64,000 nt of DNA from Epiperipatus broadwayi. Lineage: Eukaryota > Onychophora > Udeonychophora > Euonychophora > Peripatidae. The notes beneath the pieces are model-generated. The model was not told the origin of the DNA and did no database searches. It saw only the letters and a program-made list of their open reading frames with translations. The translations under genes were made by a program, and so were the position numbers. The stretch spans positions 372,001 to 436,000 of the forward strand of contig JAQFVV010006232.1 in assembly GCA_028023455.1 (NCBI GenBank). The letters run 5' to 3'. Positions 23,305 to 32,889 of this stretch are shown here, piece after piece. Position 1 is the first letter of the stretch; every line of letters starts with the position of its first letter.

Positions 23305-23327
23305 GTTACCATGACAACGTTGTCATG
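23305..23327. promoter_or_regulatory. X-box-like motif overlapping an 18-base palindrome
   Basis: GTTACCATGACAAC (23305-23318) fits the RFX-family X-box form GTNRCC-N-RGYAAC closely. The overlapping CATGACAACGTTGTCATG (23310-23327) is a perfect palindrome. Whether either is bound is unknown. Confidence 0.35.
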
Positions 23328-25063
23328 CAAAAAATGTCGATGTCTACCAGAAGGGAAATTGGTAAGTCAAAAACGTCATCGGTTAAATTATACACAAGTA
23401 CCAAATAAACTTTAAAGCACACTTAAAATATGTACTACACGTACATTCACAAAATTAAACTAAAATATTTATATGGCTTTGAGAGCGATTTCCTGTGTGT
23501 GAAAGAGTGCAAAACACTGGCAGTAGCAGAAGTATTAGTAAGTATACAGTGATCTCACGTCAGACAAGGGAGGTTAGCTTCCTGCTTATAACCCATAGTT
23601 AGGAAAAGAGATTTATGTCAAAACAGAAGAAATGCAAAGGTAGCTTCCAAAACATTAATAATAATAAAAAGAATGTTGAAAGCTATTACTTTCAATCGAT
23701 TGACCTCCCTCTGAGTGAGACAGGCTAGGAGCTCACGATCTACCTATAGAAAGGGTTAAAATGATCGTACGTGCCCCTAATAAACGAATTGGAAGCTTTA
23801 AGAAATAAAACTAAAGACTATTATATTTTGTAATCGTCTATTACTAATAATTAAGGTCACGACATAAGTACAGCTAATAAAAATGGGTCACAAGCCAAAA
23901 GCCAATTAAATTAGTCTGTAATATCCAGACTGCACTCTGTAACGACAAGGAATGTGAGATTAAAATAAGCCACTATCTTACTTACTAAGACTTAAATAGG
24001 ATGGACAGTAATAGGTTTGAAACTGGCACTTGTTAAAAGAGAAAAAAAGAATTATCAAGCACACAGAAAACGAATTACATAATATACAACTTGAAAAACA
24101 TTTATATTAAAAAAAAAACAAATTTAAGACAACAAAATTATTTAAATTGTGGAGCATAAGGTACCTTAATAATTTAGTTAAACGCTAGTGCACTAGACTT
24201 CTTAAATATAGTCTGTTACTCGGGATTCACTGACGGTAGGCTTGGGCGAGTTGTTAGTGGTTTCTTTGGAGCCGGTTCTTATGGCATTATAGGCAGTTAA
24301 TGGAGACACAGGATGTCTGAACCTGTCCTGGCGAGAAGCTTAGCACATCATGGTAAAGAAAATATTCTTGCTGTAGGTTTAATGTTCATTCTAGGTAGAA
24401 TAATTGCTGGATCAGCTTTCAGAATATGCAGGAATCGTTCTTTCCAAGTATTTTGGCAGGAACCGTGCAATTCTCCTGTCAGAGTTGGTGTCTGTCTCTT
24501 TGTGCTGCTGCAAGTATACTAGCTGATGCAAGTATTGAAAGCTAGTCAAAGATAATCCTATGGCCTGATTCAGCCTGTTATATCTGAATCATATCTCTTA
24601 AACCAATTACCAAACTTTTTCTTTGTAATTAAAATTTAAAAATTCTCGATCTAGATAACAATAGTTATCTAATTAACGAAATAAATTGCCCTTTACAGAT
24701 CTAGGAATTAACTAATGAAAAATTCTTTTTTTTTTGTTTTCTTTCTTTTTAATTAGCCTTATCAATCTAAATCCCCAAATCTGAAAAGCAATCTATTTGT
24801 ACACTTTATTTTTACATAAATTTAACAAAAAAAAAAAAAATCTTAGTTTTCTTTTTTTTTTCAAAATTAAAATTAAAAACCAAATATAACTGTGGTATTA
24901 AAATATAATTCCCATGCACATACATATATATTTGTACAAGCATTAAAAAAAAAACTTTTAATCAAGTTTTACAAACGAAACCTTGTATAAAATTTATTTT
25001 ATTTTCTTCACCTCTATAAAACTATAATTTTTGTAATGGTGTCTTAAACATCCATTACAATAT

Positions 25064-25290
25064 AGACTACCAAATTTTTATAATATATTTTTTAATGATA
25101 TTGAGATATTTTTAATAGATCTAAAGACATTTGTTGAGAAACAACAATTACTTTATCAAATATTTAAATTATAATGTATTTCTTTAAATGGTTTTATTAA
25201 CTGTTGAAATATTAATAAATTAACTTAATTATTATTATCATCATCATCATCATCATCATTATTGTTGTTGTTATTATTATTATCAGCAAT
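25064..25290 (+). pseudogene. LINE 3' end beyond the LTR element, with microsatellite tail
   Basis: The reading frame cut at 18166 continues here in phase to a TAA at 25172-25174. Residues include a NFYN..FFND..FLIDLKTF-type stretch, similar in layout to the C-terminal NSLP...FKxxLK segment of Jockey/CR1-type ORF2 proteins. A short 3' untranslated part then runs into (ATT)n(CAT)n(TTG)n(TTA)n at about 25229-25284, the kind of repeat tail found on several LINE clades. Confidence 0.8.
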
Positions 25291-25299
25291 TACAGACAT

Positions 25300-26075
25300 G
25301 TTTTAACCAAAAGACTGTTTTTTACGAGGCTCCTCGTCGACATCTGAAATCACTCTAACTCAGCCAGTTTTTATACGAAAATATTCGTTAAACACGTATT
25401 GAATTCGTTTTTAAAAGTTCTGTATGATGGTGACATCTTCCGATTTATTTTAGAAGTAAAAAATAGAAAAAAAACGCATTTAAACCTAAACAAAGAAGGA
25501 ACATTATTTGTGATTGGTTCTTAGCATGCTCTCAGCCGAAAAAGACATTCTGATTGGCTGGAAAGAACAAAGAAACTGCCTGATCAAAGAAAATAAAGAA
25601 AAACGCTGAGATTTTCATTTCGAATACGATTTAATTATCATAAAAGAATATTTTGAGAAATTAAAATTATTTTCAGAGAGAATAATAAAAAAACAAAATT
25701 ATTTTCGAAAAATATTGAAGATTTAAGTAAAAATATTGAAGATGTAGTAAAAAGAAATATTTACTTTTCTATAACGTAAAAGTCGATCTTTTTGTTTACA
25801 TTATAAATTTTATGTTGCCGATATTGAATATTTTAGAATAAATAAATAGCAATTTATTTTTGAAAGAACTTTCGTTCTCTTCATAACCTGAAAAATTATA
25901 TTTATACTTTTTATAAACGTATCTGAGTTGAATTTAATATTATAGGCGAATATGTTTTAACAATAGGCTTTGTCTTCAGTTTGTGAGTTGGCCAATTAAA
26001 AGATTTGATTTTTATCTGATACAACCAATGATAAAATTAGCGGTTAAAAGGTTAATCATTTAAATTATTTCTAAG
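25300..26075. other. Less AT-rich stretch with CCAAT-type motifs, no frame
   Basis: Compared with its surroundings this segment holds many CG dinucleotides (25328-25415) and two GATTGG motifs (GTGATTGGTT at about 25510 and CTGATTGGCTGG at about 25549) 39 bases apart. It lies upstream of the LINE relic at 26080. It may be a LINE 5' region, a solo LTR or an old promoter. I see no TIR, LTR pair or reading frame. Confidence 0.35.
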
Positions 26076-26079
26076 CTGC

Positions 26080-27490
26080 TTGTGATGGTAGTCAAAGATA
26101 AAATGATGTTTTTCTTAAGTGAGCATAAAATGATTTCTGTGCATCAGTATGATTTTGTCGCTATAAAAAGTATTTTCGATGCTTTTAATAATCATGTGTA
26201 TGATTTGTTAGATAATAGCCTTAAGACTGCAGCCATATATTTAGATCTTTCTAAAGCATTTGATTTTGTTCATCACAATTTATTTTTTTTCAGAGATTAT
26301 ATTCATGTGGCTTTAAATGCCATTTTGTTTCTTGGTTACAAAGTTATTTAAAAGTCAGGAAGTAGGATACCATAATTCATGGCATTATTAGTGATTTTAA
26401 ATTGATAAATCATGGAATTTCACAGGATTGTGTATTTGGTCCTATGTAATTTTGATTTATATTAATATTTTTGTATTGCCTTTGAATTCAGAAACTTATG
26501 TTTTTGCTGATGATATTGTTCAGTCTTTTGATGCTGTTTCATATAGATTTCTTGAGCAAATGATTAATAAGGATTTGGATTTAATTAATAATTGGTTTAT
26601 GTTAAATTGTTTAACAGTCAATTGTCATAAAATGAGAGCTATTCCTTTTCTCATAAATTTGTTTCTCATTCTTTGAATATTTTTATTTATAGCCAGTAAT
26701 AGAGTTCATTGTAATAGCATTTGTACTTATAGTAATATTGTTTTTGTTGATAATTATTGTTATATGGAAGTTTTTACTGATCTAGGTTGTCTTGGTCAAG
26801 TCATATTGTTTATTTGTTCGAGGGTACATAAGATTAATTATTTATTTTATTATTTAGTTATATTTTTGCCTAGATCAGTTTTGTTAATTATTTATCATCT
26901 TGTTATCAAAGTATATTGTCTTATAGTATTTCTATTTGGGATGGTTGCACTACTCACACTTTGTCATTATTATGTTTTTTACAAAATTATTCTATGTATA
27001 TTATTTTTGAAAAGTCTAAATCAACTTCATTTCAGAATATCTATGGTAATGTCTGTGTTTTATGTGTTGTTAATCATTATAATTATTGGTATATTTCATC
27101 TGCTAGAAATTTTAAAATAAATAATTAATTAGTTAAAAACTTTCAATTGACATTGCCTGCTTTTAATTTGGAAAGTAATCATAGGCAGTTCAAATACAAT
27201 GGTATTAGGTTGTTCAATTCTTTTGTTTCTGCTTATTCGTTAGATATTGACCACATACTACTTGCTATGTTTAAAAAATATTTGTGATATTGGTTATATT
27301 CTATTTAGTTATTTTGATTAATATTTTGTAATTTATTATATTATTTATATTTTGCCTTTTTAATTAAATATAAATTATTATTGTTATTATTATTTTGTAT
27401 GTTTATATATATGGCTACTCTCACAAGAATTTCTTTGTTTGGAGTTATATTATTTTTTTTATTGTTTATATATTATTGTAGTAAATAAAT
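26080..27490 (+). pseudogene. Second Jockey/CR1-like LINE ORF2 relic
   Basis: Plus-strand frames give RT boxes in order: AAIYLDLSKAFDFVHHNL (about 26228-26280, the catalytic-Asp A box), HGISQDCVFGP (about 26415-26450, the GVPQGSVLGP box, damaged), and YVFADDIVQ (about 26495, catalytic FADD intact), then NNWFMLNCLTVNCHKM. A C-terminal YNGIRLFNSF...MFKKYL with stop at 27285-27287 matches the NYG/GxxLWNSLP...FKxxLK end of this LINE group. An AT-rich 3' part with (ATT)n (27385-27405, 27495-27507) follows. At least three frame changes and several stops make it inactive. The start is truncated within the RT, which is common for 5'-truncated LINE insertions. Confidence 0.85.
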
Positions 27491-27499
27491 AAATTATTA

Positions 27500-29930
27500 T
27501 TATTATTCCTCTTCTTTTTATTCCTCTCCTCCTCCTTTTTCTCATTAAGTGTGATAAGTTGTTAACAGTTTTTGAAGATTATATGCATATGTTTTTCCCT
27601 GACTATTCCTAAAGTTTTCAAGTTAGTAATGTATATGGAGAAGTTTGTGTATGTAATTTGTAATAATGTTTTGCTGTAGAATATGATTATAATCAATTTA
27701 CTGTTCAACATAGACATTAATAAAAAGTAAACAAAACAAAAGAAAACTAGGCAAAATAAAATATGAAAACAAAAAAACTCCCATAGACGCTTCATATAAG
27801 GAAATAAAATATAGGATTCGATATAAAAGATATAAGCAAGGATAAAAGAAATTATATCTTACTATGTCACTTTAGATTTTGTATTTACTAATTGTGAATC
27901 CTTGAAAAAAATATTTAAATACATACTTAACATTTATATTCTACCATTTTTCTACGTTTCATTTGGTAAAACATTTTATATATTTTTGTATAAAACAAGT
28001 TAAATTTTTGAAAAAAGTTTTTTAGATTAATAATTGAGGAAAATTTTTAAAAAAGATTCAATATAAAATTTTGAACAGTCAAAAATCATTCCCCAGTAGA
28101 ATGAAAAATAATTGCCAAATTCCTGTAACGTAACAGAACTACTAGTTAAACTTTCATTTTGACTAACATTAACAAATTTTCTGATAGTAAAAGATAAATT
28201 CTAAATTACTGCTTTATAAAATATTGGGGTTCAGAAAGTAATCATAAGATTTTATTTAAACTTTCAAATAAATTATGTGAAAGGAAAATAGGCATGGTGA
28301 GAATTATTTTTATCTTTCTCACTTATATATATATTTATAAAGATATCTCTATTAGATGAAGTTCAAATTAAATTATACATATATGTTAACATTAAATTAT
28401 TTTTTAAGGGCAAAAAATGTATTGTAATTCACGATAACTTTCAGTAATAACCATATAGAAAATTACAATTTATAATTTCCACAATGATTTAAAATATATA
28501 TTCTTTTGTATAAATATATTAATTTGTACTTTGCTTAATCGATTATTTTATGCTCTTTAGACACTTTATAATTATCATAAAAAATGAATTGAGCTATATA
28601 ATAAAATTTAATATTTTATCTATATTAAATAAACCTTTTTTTTTTTTTTGTTTTTGATAGTCATAATACGTATTTACTAAATGTTGATTCGTAAAATGAC
28701 ATCATTTTCAAATTAACTAATCAGATAAAATATATATAAATGTATGGATATTTACATATAGGTAGAAATAATTTTTAGATCTGAAAGCATTATGCTTGGC
28801 AACAGCTGTATAATTTTTTATGTGTATATTTTTGTTGGACATAATAACGTGTTTACTCTATTGTATACAATTTGATTGGAGCATTGCATACATTTTTGCA
28901 ACATTCTTACTCTGATGAGAAGCATATACAGTATAAACAATTCATTAATGATAACAATGTAATTATGCAATTCTAAATATTGAAATACTAAAATGAATTA
29001 TATGGAAGTGGAAAACAATGTCAAATTATCACCAATAATAATTAAATATCGCCTAATCTTTTAGATTATTTAGTTATTTCCAAAAGGTATTGTCAGACAG
29101 AAAGCTTAATGTATACAAACGCCCGCACGCACACGCATATAATATTTGTGGAAATGTAAACGCCTGAATTTATTGCTGTTGTGTATTTCTTAATTTTAAG
29201 TTGAATCGTTTTCTTACCCCCCCCCCCCAACAGTTCATATATGTAATTTTTTTTTTTTTTAGAATATTTGCTACTGATAGAACAAAAAAGCTCATTTGAA
29301 TATTAAAATTAAGAATTGTATTTAAATTTAATGCATTATTATTTGAGATTTTTAAAAACCTTTCGATTTAAAATAATTCATGATTTATAATGAGAGGGGT
29401 TTATTTTTTTAGTTAAAGGCTATTATTAAAGTATTCTAAAAGTAAAAGTTTAATGTATTAAGTTTACAAAAAAGTTTAGAAAAAAGTTTTTTTTTTTTTT
29501 AATTTTAAAAAATAATGATATATAAAAGATCTAAGATATGTACAGAATACAATAAACAAATATATTTTTTAAAAAGTTAATTTTCAATTTAGAAATGGTA
29601 ATTGATGTAACTGAATGTGTTTAATTATTAGATAATCATTTAGCAGGCACTCTGAGGCTAAGTACACGCTTGGTTGAACTACTGCACTACTATTGAAAAT
29701 ATTAAGTATTAAATGAATTATTTTGCATGATTAATTGATGAGAATTATTTTATACAATTATCGAATAGTTGGTGACGAGAATAAGAGAAATGAAAAATAA
29801 AGATTTAAAACACTCTTGCAAGTTCTTACTACCTAAGAAAGCTAAGATTTAAAGAAAGTATGTTGTAATCTCACTGAAACATCGTATATATATATAATAT
29901 TTGAAATACAGGCATACTTCATATACCTGG
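27500..29930. other. AT-rich DNA, no gene seen
   Basis: This contains homopolymer runs (C run at 29219-29228, T runs at 28629-28648, 29247-29259 and 29487-29500), a CG-containing purine/pyrimidine stretch at 29121-29140, and no reading frame, RNA gene or repeat copy that I can support. Confidence 0.45.
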
Positions 29931-29939
29931 AATTTAATT

Positions 29940-30150
29940 GTAATTATAGGGAATTTGAACCCAGACATTCAAGTTCCCTTCAGCTATCCACTCTATCTCA
30001 TTCAACCGATACACATGATTACGCACCTGATCATTTATTTTTTTCACAAGTGTGCAGTTATGTATATCGGTTTTATGAAATAGAGTGGATAGTTGAAGAG
30101 AGGTTGAAATTTTGTGTTCAAATCTCCTACATATATAATAGTGAACCATT
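29940..30150. repeat. Inverted pair of tRNA-like arms
   Basis: The left arm (about 29948-30025, minus sense) and right arm (about 30050-30140, plus sense) are reverse complements: CTATCCACTCTATCTCATTC pairs with GAAATAGAGTGGATAG, and the GGGAATTTGAACCCAGAC end pairs with the GTGTTCAAATCTCC end. Each arm ends in a B-box-like TTCAAATC/TTTGAACCC. It is the same organisation as 11050-11432, without the hammerhead-bearing body. The ORFs called here in both strands are products of the palindrome. Confidence 0.7.
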
Positions 30151-30277
30151 CCAAAAATATGTATATAATTATGGTATTTCATCAGGTGATAGTTTCTTTA
30201 TAATATTGAGATTTCTTTATTTGTGTAATGCTTTAGTAAAATTTCTTAGTCTATTTTATAACGTATTTTAATTATAA

Positions 30278-30811
30278 GATGGGGATTTTATGCACAAGCT
30301 TTCTGGCATCCATTGATCACTCTATCTAGCAGTGTGTGGCAATATGTATAGTGAGTTTTTCCTCTTTTAATAACAGTTATAAGCAAGCATAAGAAATGGT
30401 GATCATGTGATGTTTATTGGCTTAAAACCAATCCTGCCTAATAGGATAGTGGTGGCTATGGTTATTAAAGAACCAAAGACAACATAATGTATAGGGATTT
30501 AACTGAGTTCAGACCTATATGACTATATAAGCTAATAAGCTTGGATTTAAAATATTAAGGTGTTTTCAGTTTAAGATTCATAGTTTTATAGTTATGTAGA
30601 GATAAAAGGTGGCTGCTGGAGGGATCTAGGTGCAGTGCTTTCAGATTCAAAGCTCCTCACTGATGAAGGCCACAAGCCAGAAACTAGTCTGAAGATATTG
30701 GATGATTAGGTCCTAGATGGGGATTTTATGCACAAGCTTTCTGGCATCCATTGATTACTCTAGTTTGCAGTGTGTGGCAATATGTATAGTGAGTTTTGCC
30801 TGTTTTAATAT
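30278..30811 (+). mobile_element. Hammerhead-bearing tandem repeat, 438-base period
   Basis: The block starting GATGGGGATTTTATGCACAA occurs at 30278 and again at 30716, so one full 438-base unit is followed by the first about 95 bases of the next. Similarity of the second unit ends near GCCTGTTTTAAT (30811). The unit has no reading frame. It carries one type I hammerhead (30645-30703) near the end of the unit, as in retrozymes and Penelope-like element ends, both of which occur as tandem copies that can yield circular or unit-length RNA after self-cleavage. A second set of copies is at 32229-32888. No Penelope RT or GIY-YIG nuclease is seen in this window. Confidence 0.75.
30645..30703 (+). 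ncRNA. Type I hammerhead ribozyme
   Basis: All parts are visible. Helix I outer strands are ATTCAA (30645-30650) with TTGGAT (30698-30703). An internal loop (AGC / TA) follows. Helix I inner strands are TCCTCA (30654-30659) with TGAAGA (30690-30695), one mismatch. The core CTGATGA is at 30660-30666. Helix II is GGC/GCC (30668-30670, 30676-30678) with loop CACAA and an A-A mismatch at its base. GAAA is at 30680-30683, minimal helix III AC-TA-GT, and the predicted cleavage site is after C30689 (GTC). An internal loop in helix I facing loop II is typical of natural type I hammerheads, which use loop-loop contact. Very short helices II and III are typical of the retroelement type. Confidence 0.75.
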
Positions 30812-30829
30812 TTTAATTATCTTATTTCT

Positions 30830-32228
30830 GAGTTTAAATCTAGGTTGTTTATTTTATATATGTATGAGCATCTCAATTTATTGAATAATAATAATAATAA
30901 TAATAATTGTTTTATACTGAATAATAATAATAATTGTTTTATACTGAATGATATGAAGTCACTTATGTACTTAATTTTACATTAAACAATCCAAATATTC
31001 CTTTAAATTTCAGCCCTTTCTAGTGAATTATTTTGTTTTTTGACCAATTTGCTCCCTGGTAAATTTTTTCATAAGTATTATACATTAAAATGCATATAAA
31101 ACAGTATATTTTATTATAATAAATTTTTTTGCAGAAAATTTTTCGCTAAAAAGTGCAAAATTCAAAATTCCCACTCTAACAATAGACATCAGCCCCATCC
31201 TGACATGTTCAGGCATTGCCCTTTTCCAAAGCTGTAAAATGTTGTGTTTTATGACATTGAAGTTTCCAATGATGCAAAAACATGTTTATTTGTGAATTTA
31301 TTATGGTTTTAGATTTTTTTTAAAAAATAAATTACACTATATTTATTAGATATCAAGAAATATAAATTATTAATAACTTATTTTGACTTGAAATACTTTA
31401 TTTTCAAAAATATAACACTATATTGGAAGCTGACATAAATATATGGCCTGAAGCAAATTAGAAAACTAGCTTTGATGTAAACAATCTACTTTATATTTAC
31501 AAGTAAGAAAATATCTCAACTTTTTAATAAATATTCAAAAAATTTAAACTTTTAAAGCATAATTCATTAGATATAAGAGAAATAAATAATAATTTGTTTA
31601 GATGTTTAAAAATAATCAGAATTAAAAAATATTTTGTTGATTTTATAAACTGAAAATAATCTTTCTAGAAACAATGACATGTAAAGTCTTTGTTTAGATT
31701 GTGATCTCATTTTTTTAATATTTACAGAAACAAAATGTGAACATTTAAAATTTATTTCAGTAGTAAACAAAAATATCTATCAAATGAAGTCAAATTTATT
31801 ATTTTCTGATAAGTAATAAACATTTTATCATATATTTTACATTGATGTGTGAGACAAAGAAAATATCAGAAAATGCTGAAATCTAAGGGTCATTAGGCTG
31901 CATTTTGGAAAGGTTAAATATTGTCTGATTATCCTGATAGTCAATACAAAACATATCTTTTCTTATGATTTTGGGATTTTATTATTATCTCTTCATCATA
32001 TATTTTCATTTATTTTTTTATTGTATCTGAGTTAATTTTTATTATTATTACTTAATTTGGTCCACTACCTTGGGTTCACAAAACTCATTTCTTGATATTA
32101 ATTGAATACATTTTAACTTATTCTGTTTAAGAGAATTTTCAAGACAATAATATAATAATGAAATAAATTTACTGGATATTAATTAAACATACTATAAATA
32201 TAAAAATTAAAATCTTACAACTATGTAA
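30830..32228. other. AT-rich DNA between hammerhead repeats
   Basis: An (ATA)n patch at 30883-30935, with ATAATTGTTTTATACTGA repeated twice, opens the stretch. The rest is AT-rich with no coding signal. A slightly GC-richer segment at 31170-31240 has no recognisable identity. Confidence 0.45.
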
Positions 32229-32497
32229 ATAAAACAGGCAAAACTCACTATATGTATTGTCACACACAGCAAGCTAGAGTAATCAATGTATGCCAGAAGG
32301 CTTGTGCATAAAATACCTATCTAGTGCCTACTCATCCAATATCTCCAGACTAGTTTTTGGCTTGTGGCCTTCATCAGTGAGGAGCATTGGATCTGAGAGC
32401 ACTGCACCTAGATCTTAGATTCTAATGCAACCCTCCAGAAACCACCTTTTATCTCCATTTAACTACAAAACTATGAGTCTTAAACTAAAAACACATT
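32229..32497 (-). mobile_element. Hammerhead repeat, inverted left copy
   Basis: Reverse complement of the 3' about 270 bases of the 30278-type unit: it starts on the plus strand AAACAGGCAAAACTCACTAT and ends near the TTAATGTGTTTT block. It pairs with 32545-32825 as a long foldback. It includes a minus-strand hammerhead at 32334-32392. Confidence 0.75.
32334..32392 (-). ncRNA. Hammerhead ribozyme with damaged core
   Basis: On the minus strand the order is the same as at 30645: outer ATCCAA/TTGGAT helix, TCCTCA, CTGATGA, GGC-CACAA-GCC, core, GTC. The invariant G of the GAAA box is A (plus-strand T at 32357), giving CCAAAAAC. G12 is the general base of the hammerhead, so this copy should not cleave. 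The inner helix also has one mismatch. Confidence 0.65.
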
Positions 32498-32507
32498 AAT
32501 GTGTTTT

Positions 32508-32888
32508 CAAAGACCCATATGACTATATAAGCTAATAGGCTTGGATTGAAAACATTAAGGTGTTTTCAGTTTAAGACTCATAGTTTTGTAGTTAAATGGA
32601 GATAAAAGGTGGTTGCTGGAGGGTTGCATTAGATCTTAAGATCTAGGTGCAGTGCTCTCAGATCCAAGGCTCCTCACTGATGAAGGCCACAAGCCAGAAA
32701 CTAGTCTGGGGATATTGGATGAGAAGGCACTAGATGGGGATTTTATGCACGAGCCTTCTGACATCAATTGATTACTCTAGCTTGCTGTGTGTGGCAATAC
32801 ATATAGTGAGTTTTGTCTGTTTTAACAACAGTTATACACAACCATAAGAGGTGCTGGTCATGTGATGTTTATTGGCTTAAAACTATGT
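32508..32888 (+). mobile_element. Hammerhead repeat, right copy
   Basis: This aligns with the 438-base unit from CCATATGACTATATAAGCTAATA (cf. about 30514) through the hammerhead and on into the next unit start (GATGGGGATTTTATGCACGA at 32734 and TCATGTGATGTTTATTGGCTTAAAA near 32858-32882). It therefore covers slightly less than one unit. Joined head to head with 32229-32497 through a spacer of about ten bases. Confidence 0.75.
32662..32720 (+). ncRNA. Type I hammerhead ribozyme, best copy
   Basis: Helix I outer ATCCAA (32662-32667) pairs perfectly with TTGGAT (32715-32720). The internal loop is GGC / TA. Helix I inner TCCTCA (32671-32676) pairs with TGGGGA (32707-32712) with one G-T wobble. 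The core CTGATGA is at 32677-32683, helix II GGC/GCC with loop CACAA at 32685-32695, GAAA at 32697-32700, minimal helix III AC-TA-GT, and the cleavage triplet GTC ends at 32706. All invariant core bases are present. The A-A pair at the base of helix II is unusual and could weaken it. Confidence 0.8.
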
Positions 32889-32889
32889 A

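Larger units (their letters stand above)
22050..23402. mobile_element. Non-autonomous TIR DNA transposon inside the LTR
   Basis: The empty site is known from the other LTR (18424-18438 region), so the insertion is certain. Ends are inverted repeats: GGTACTTGTGTATAATT is perfect over 17 bases, then continues with two mismatches to about 30 bases ending ATGACGT. The flanks TAATAAAC and AAATAAAC match at 7 of 8 positions, indicating an 8-base duplication. TIRs starting GG with 8-base duplications recall Merlin; hAT also makes 8 bases. No transposase frame exists. Inside are a palindromic left end (22050-22265), a GC-rich patch (22370-22440), degenerate tandem units (22511-23150) and an X-box-like motif (23305-23318). 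Confidence 0.87.
18167..25059 (-). mobile_element. Gag-only LTR retrotransposon inserted in a LINE
   Basis: Two long terminal repeats (18167-20092 and 21786-25059, the latter with a 1.35-kb insertion) enclose only about 1.7 kb. On the minus strand the LTR begins TGTAATGG and ends CGGTATA. The 4-base ATAT duplication is at 18163-18166 and 25060-25063. Removing the element plus one ATAT joins the LINE reading frame on both sides without a break, an independent proof of the boundaries. The interior carries a short coiled-coil Gag-like frame and no protease, RT or integrase, so the element must depend on proteins from a related full-length element. The LTRs are much closer to each other than those at 2580-10510; for example the 60 bases at 18841 and 23821 differ at three places. 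Confidence 0.87.
21786..25059 (-). repeat. 5' LTR of the Gag-only element, split by a transposon
   Basis: Same sequence as 18167-20092, interrupted at 22050-23402. The plus-strand end TCCATTACA is followed by the ATAT duplication. The open antisense frame recurs at 24313-24522. Confidence 0.88.

Noticed and set aside
29901-30271. Three overlapping frames on both strands
   Set aside because: They mirror each other because they lie in an inverted repeat of tRNA-like arms.
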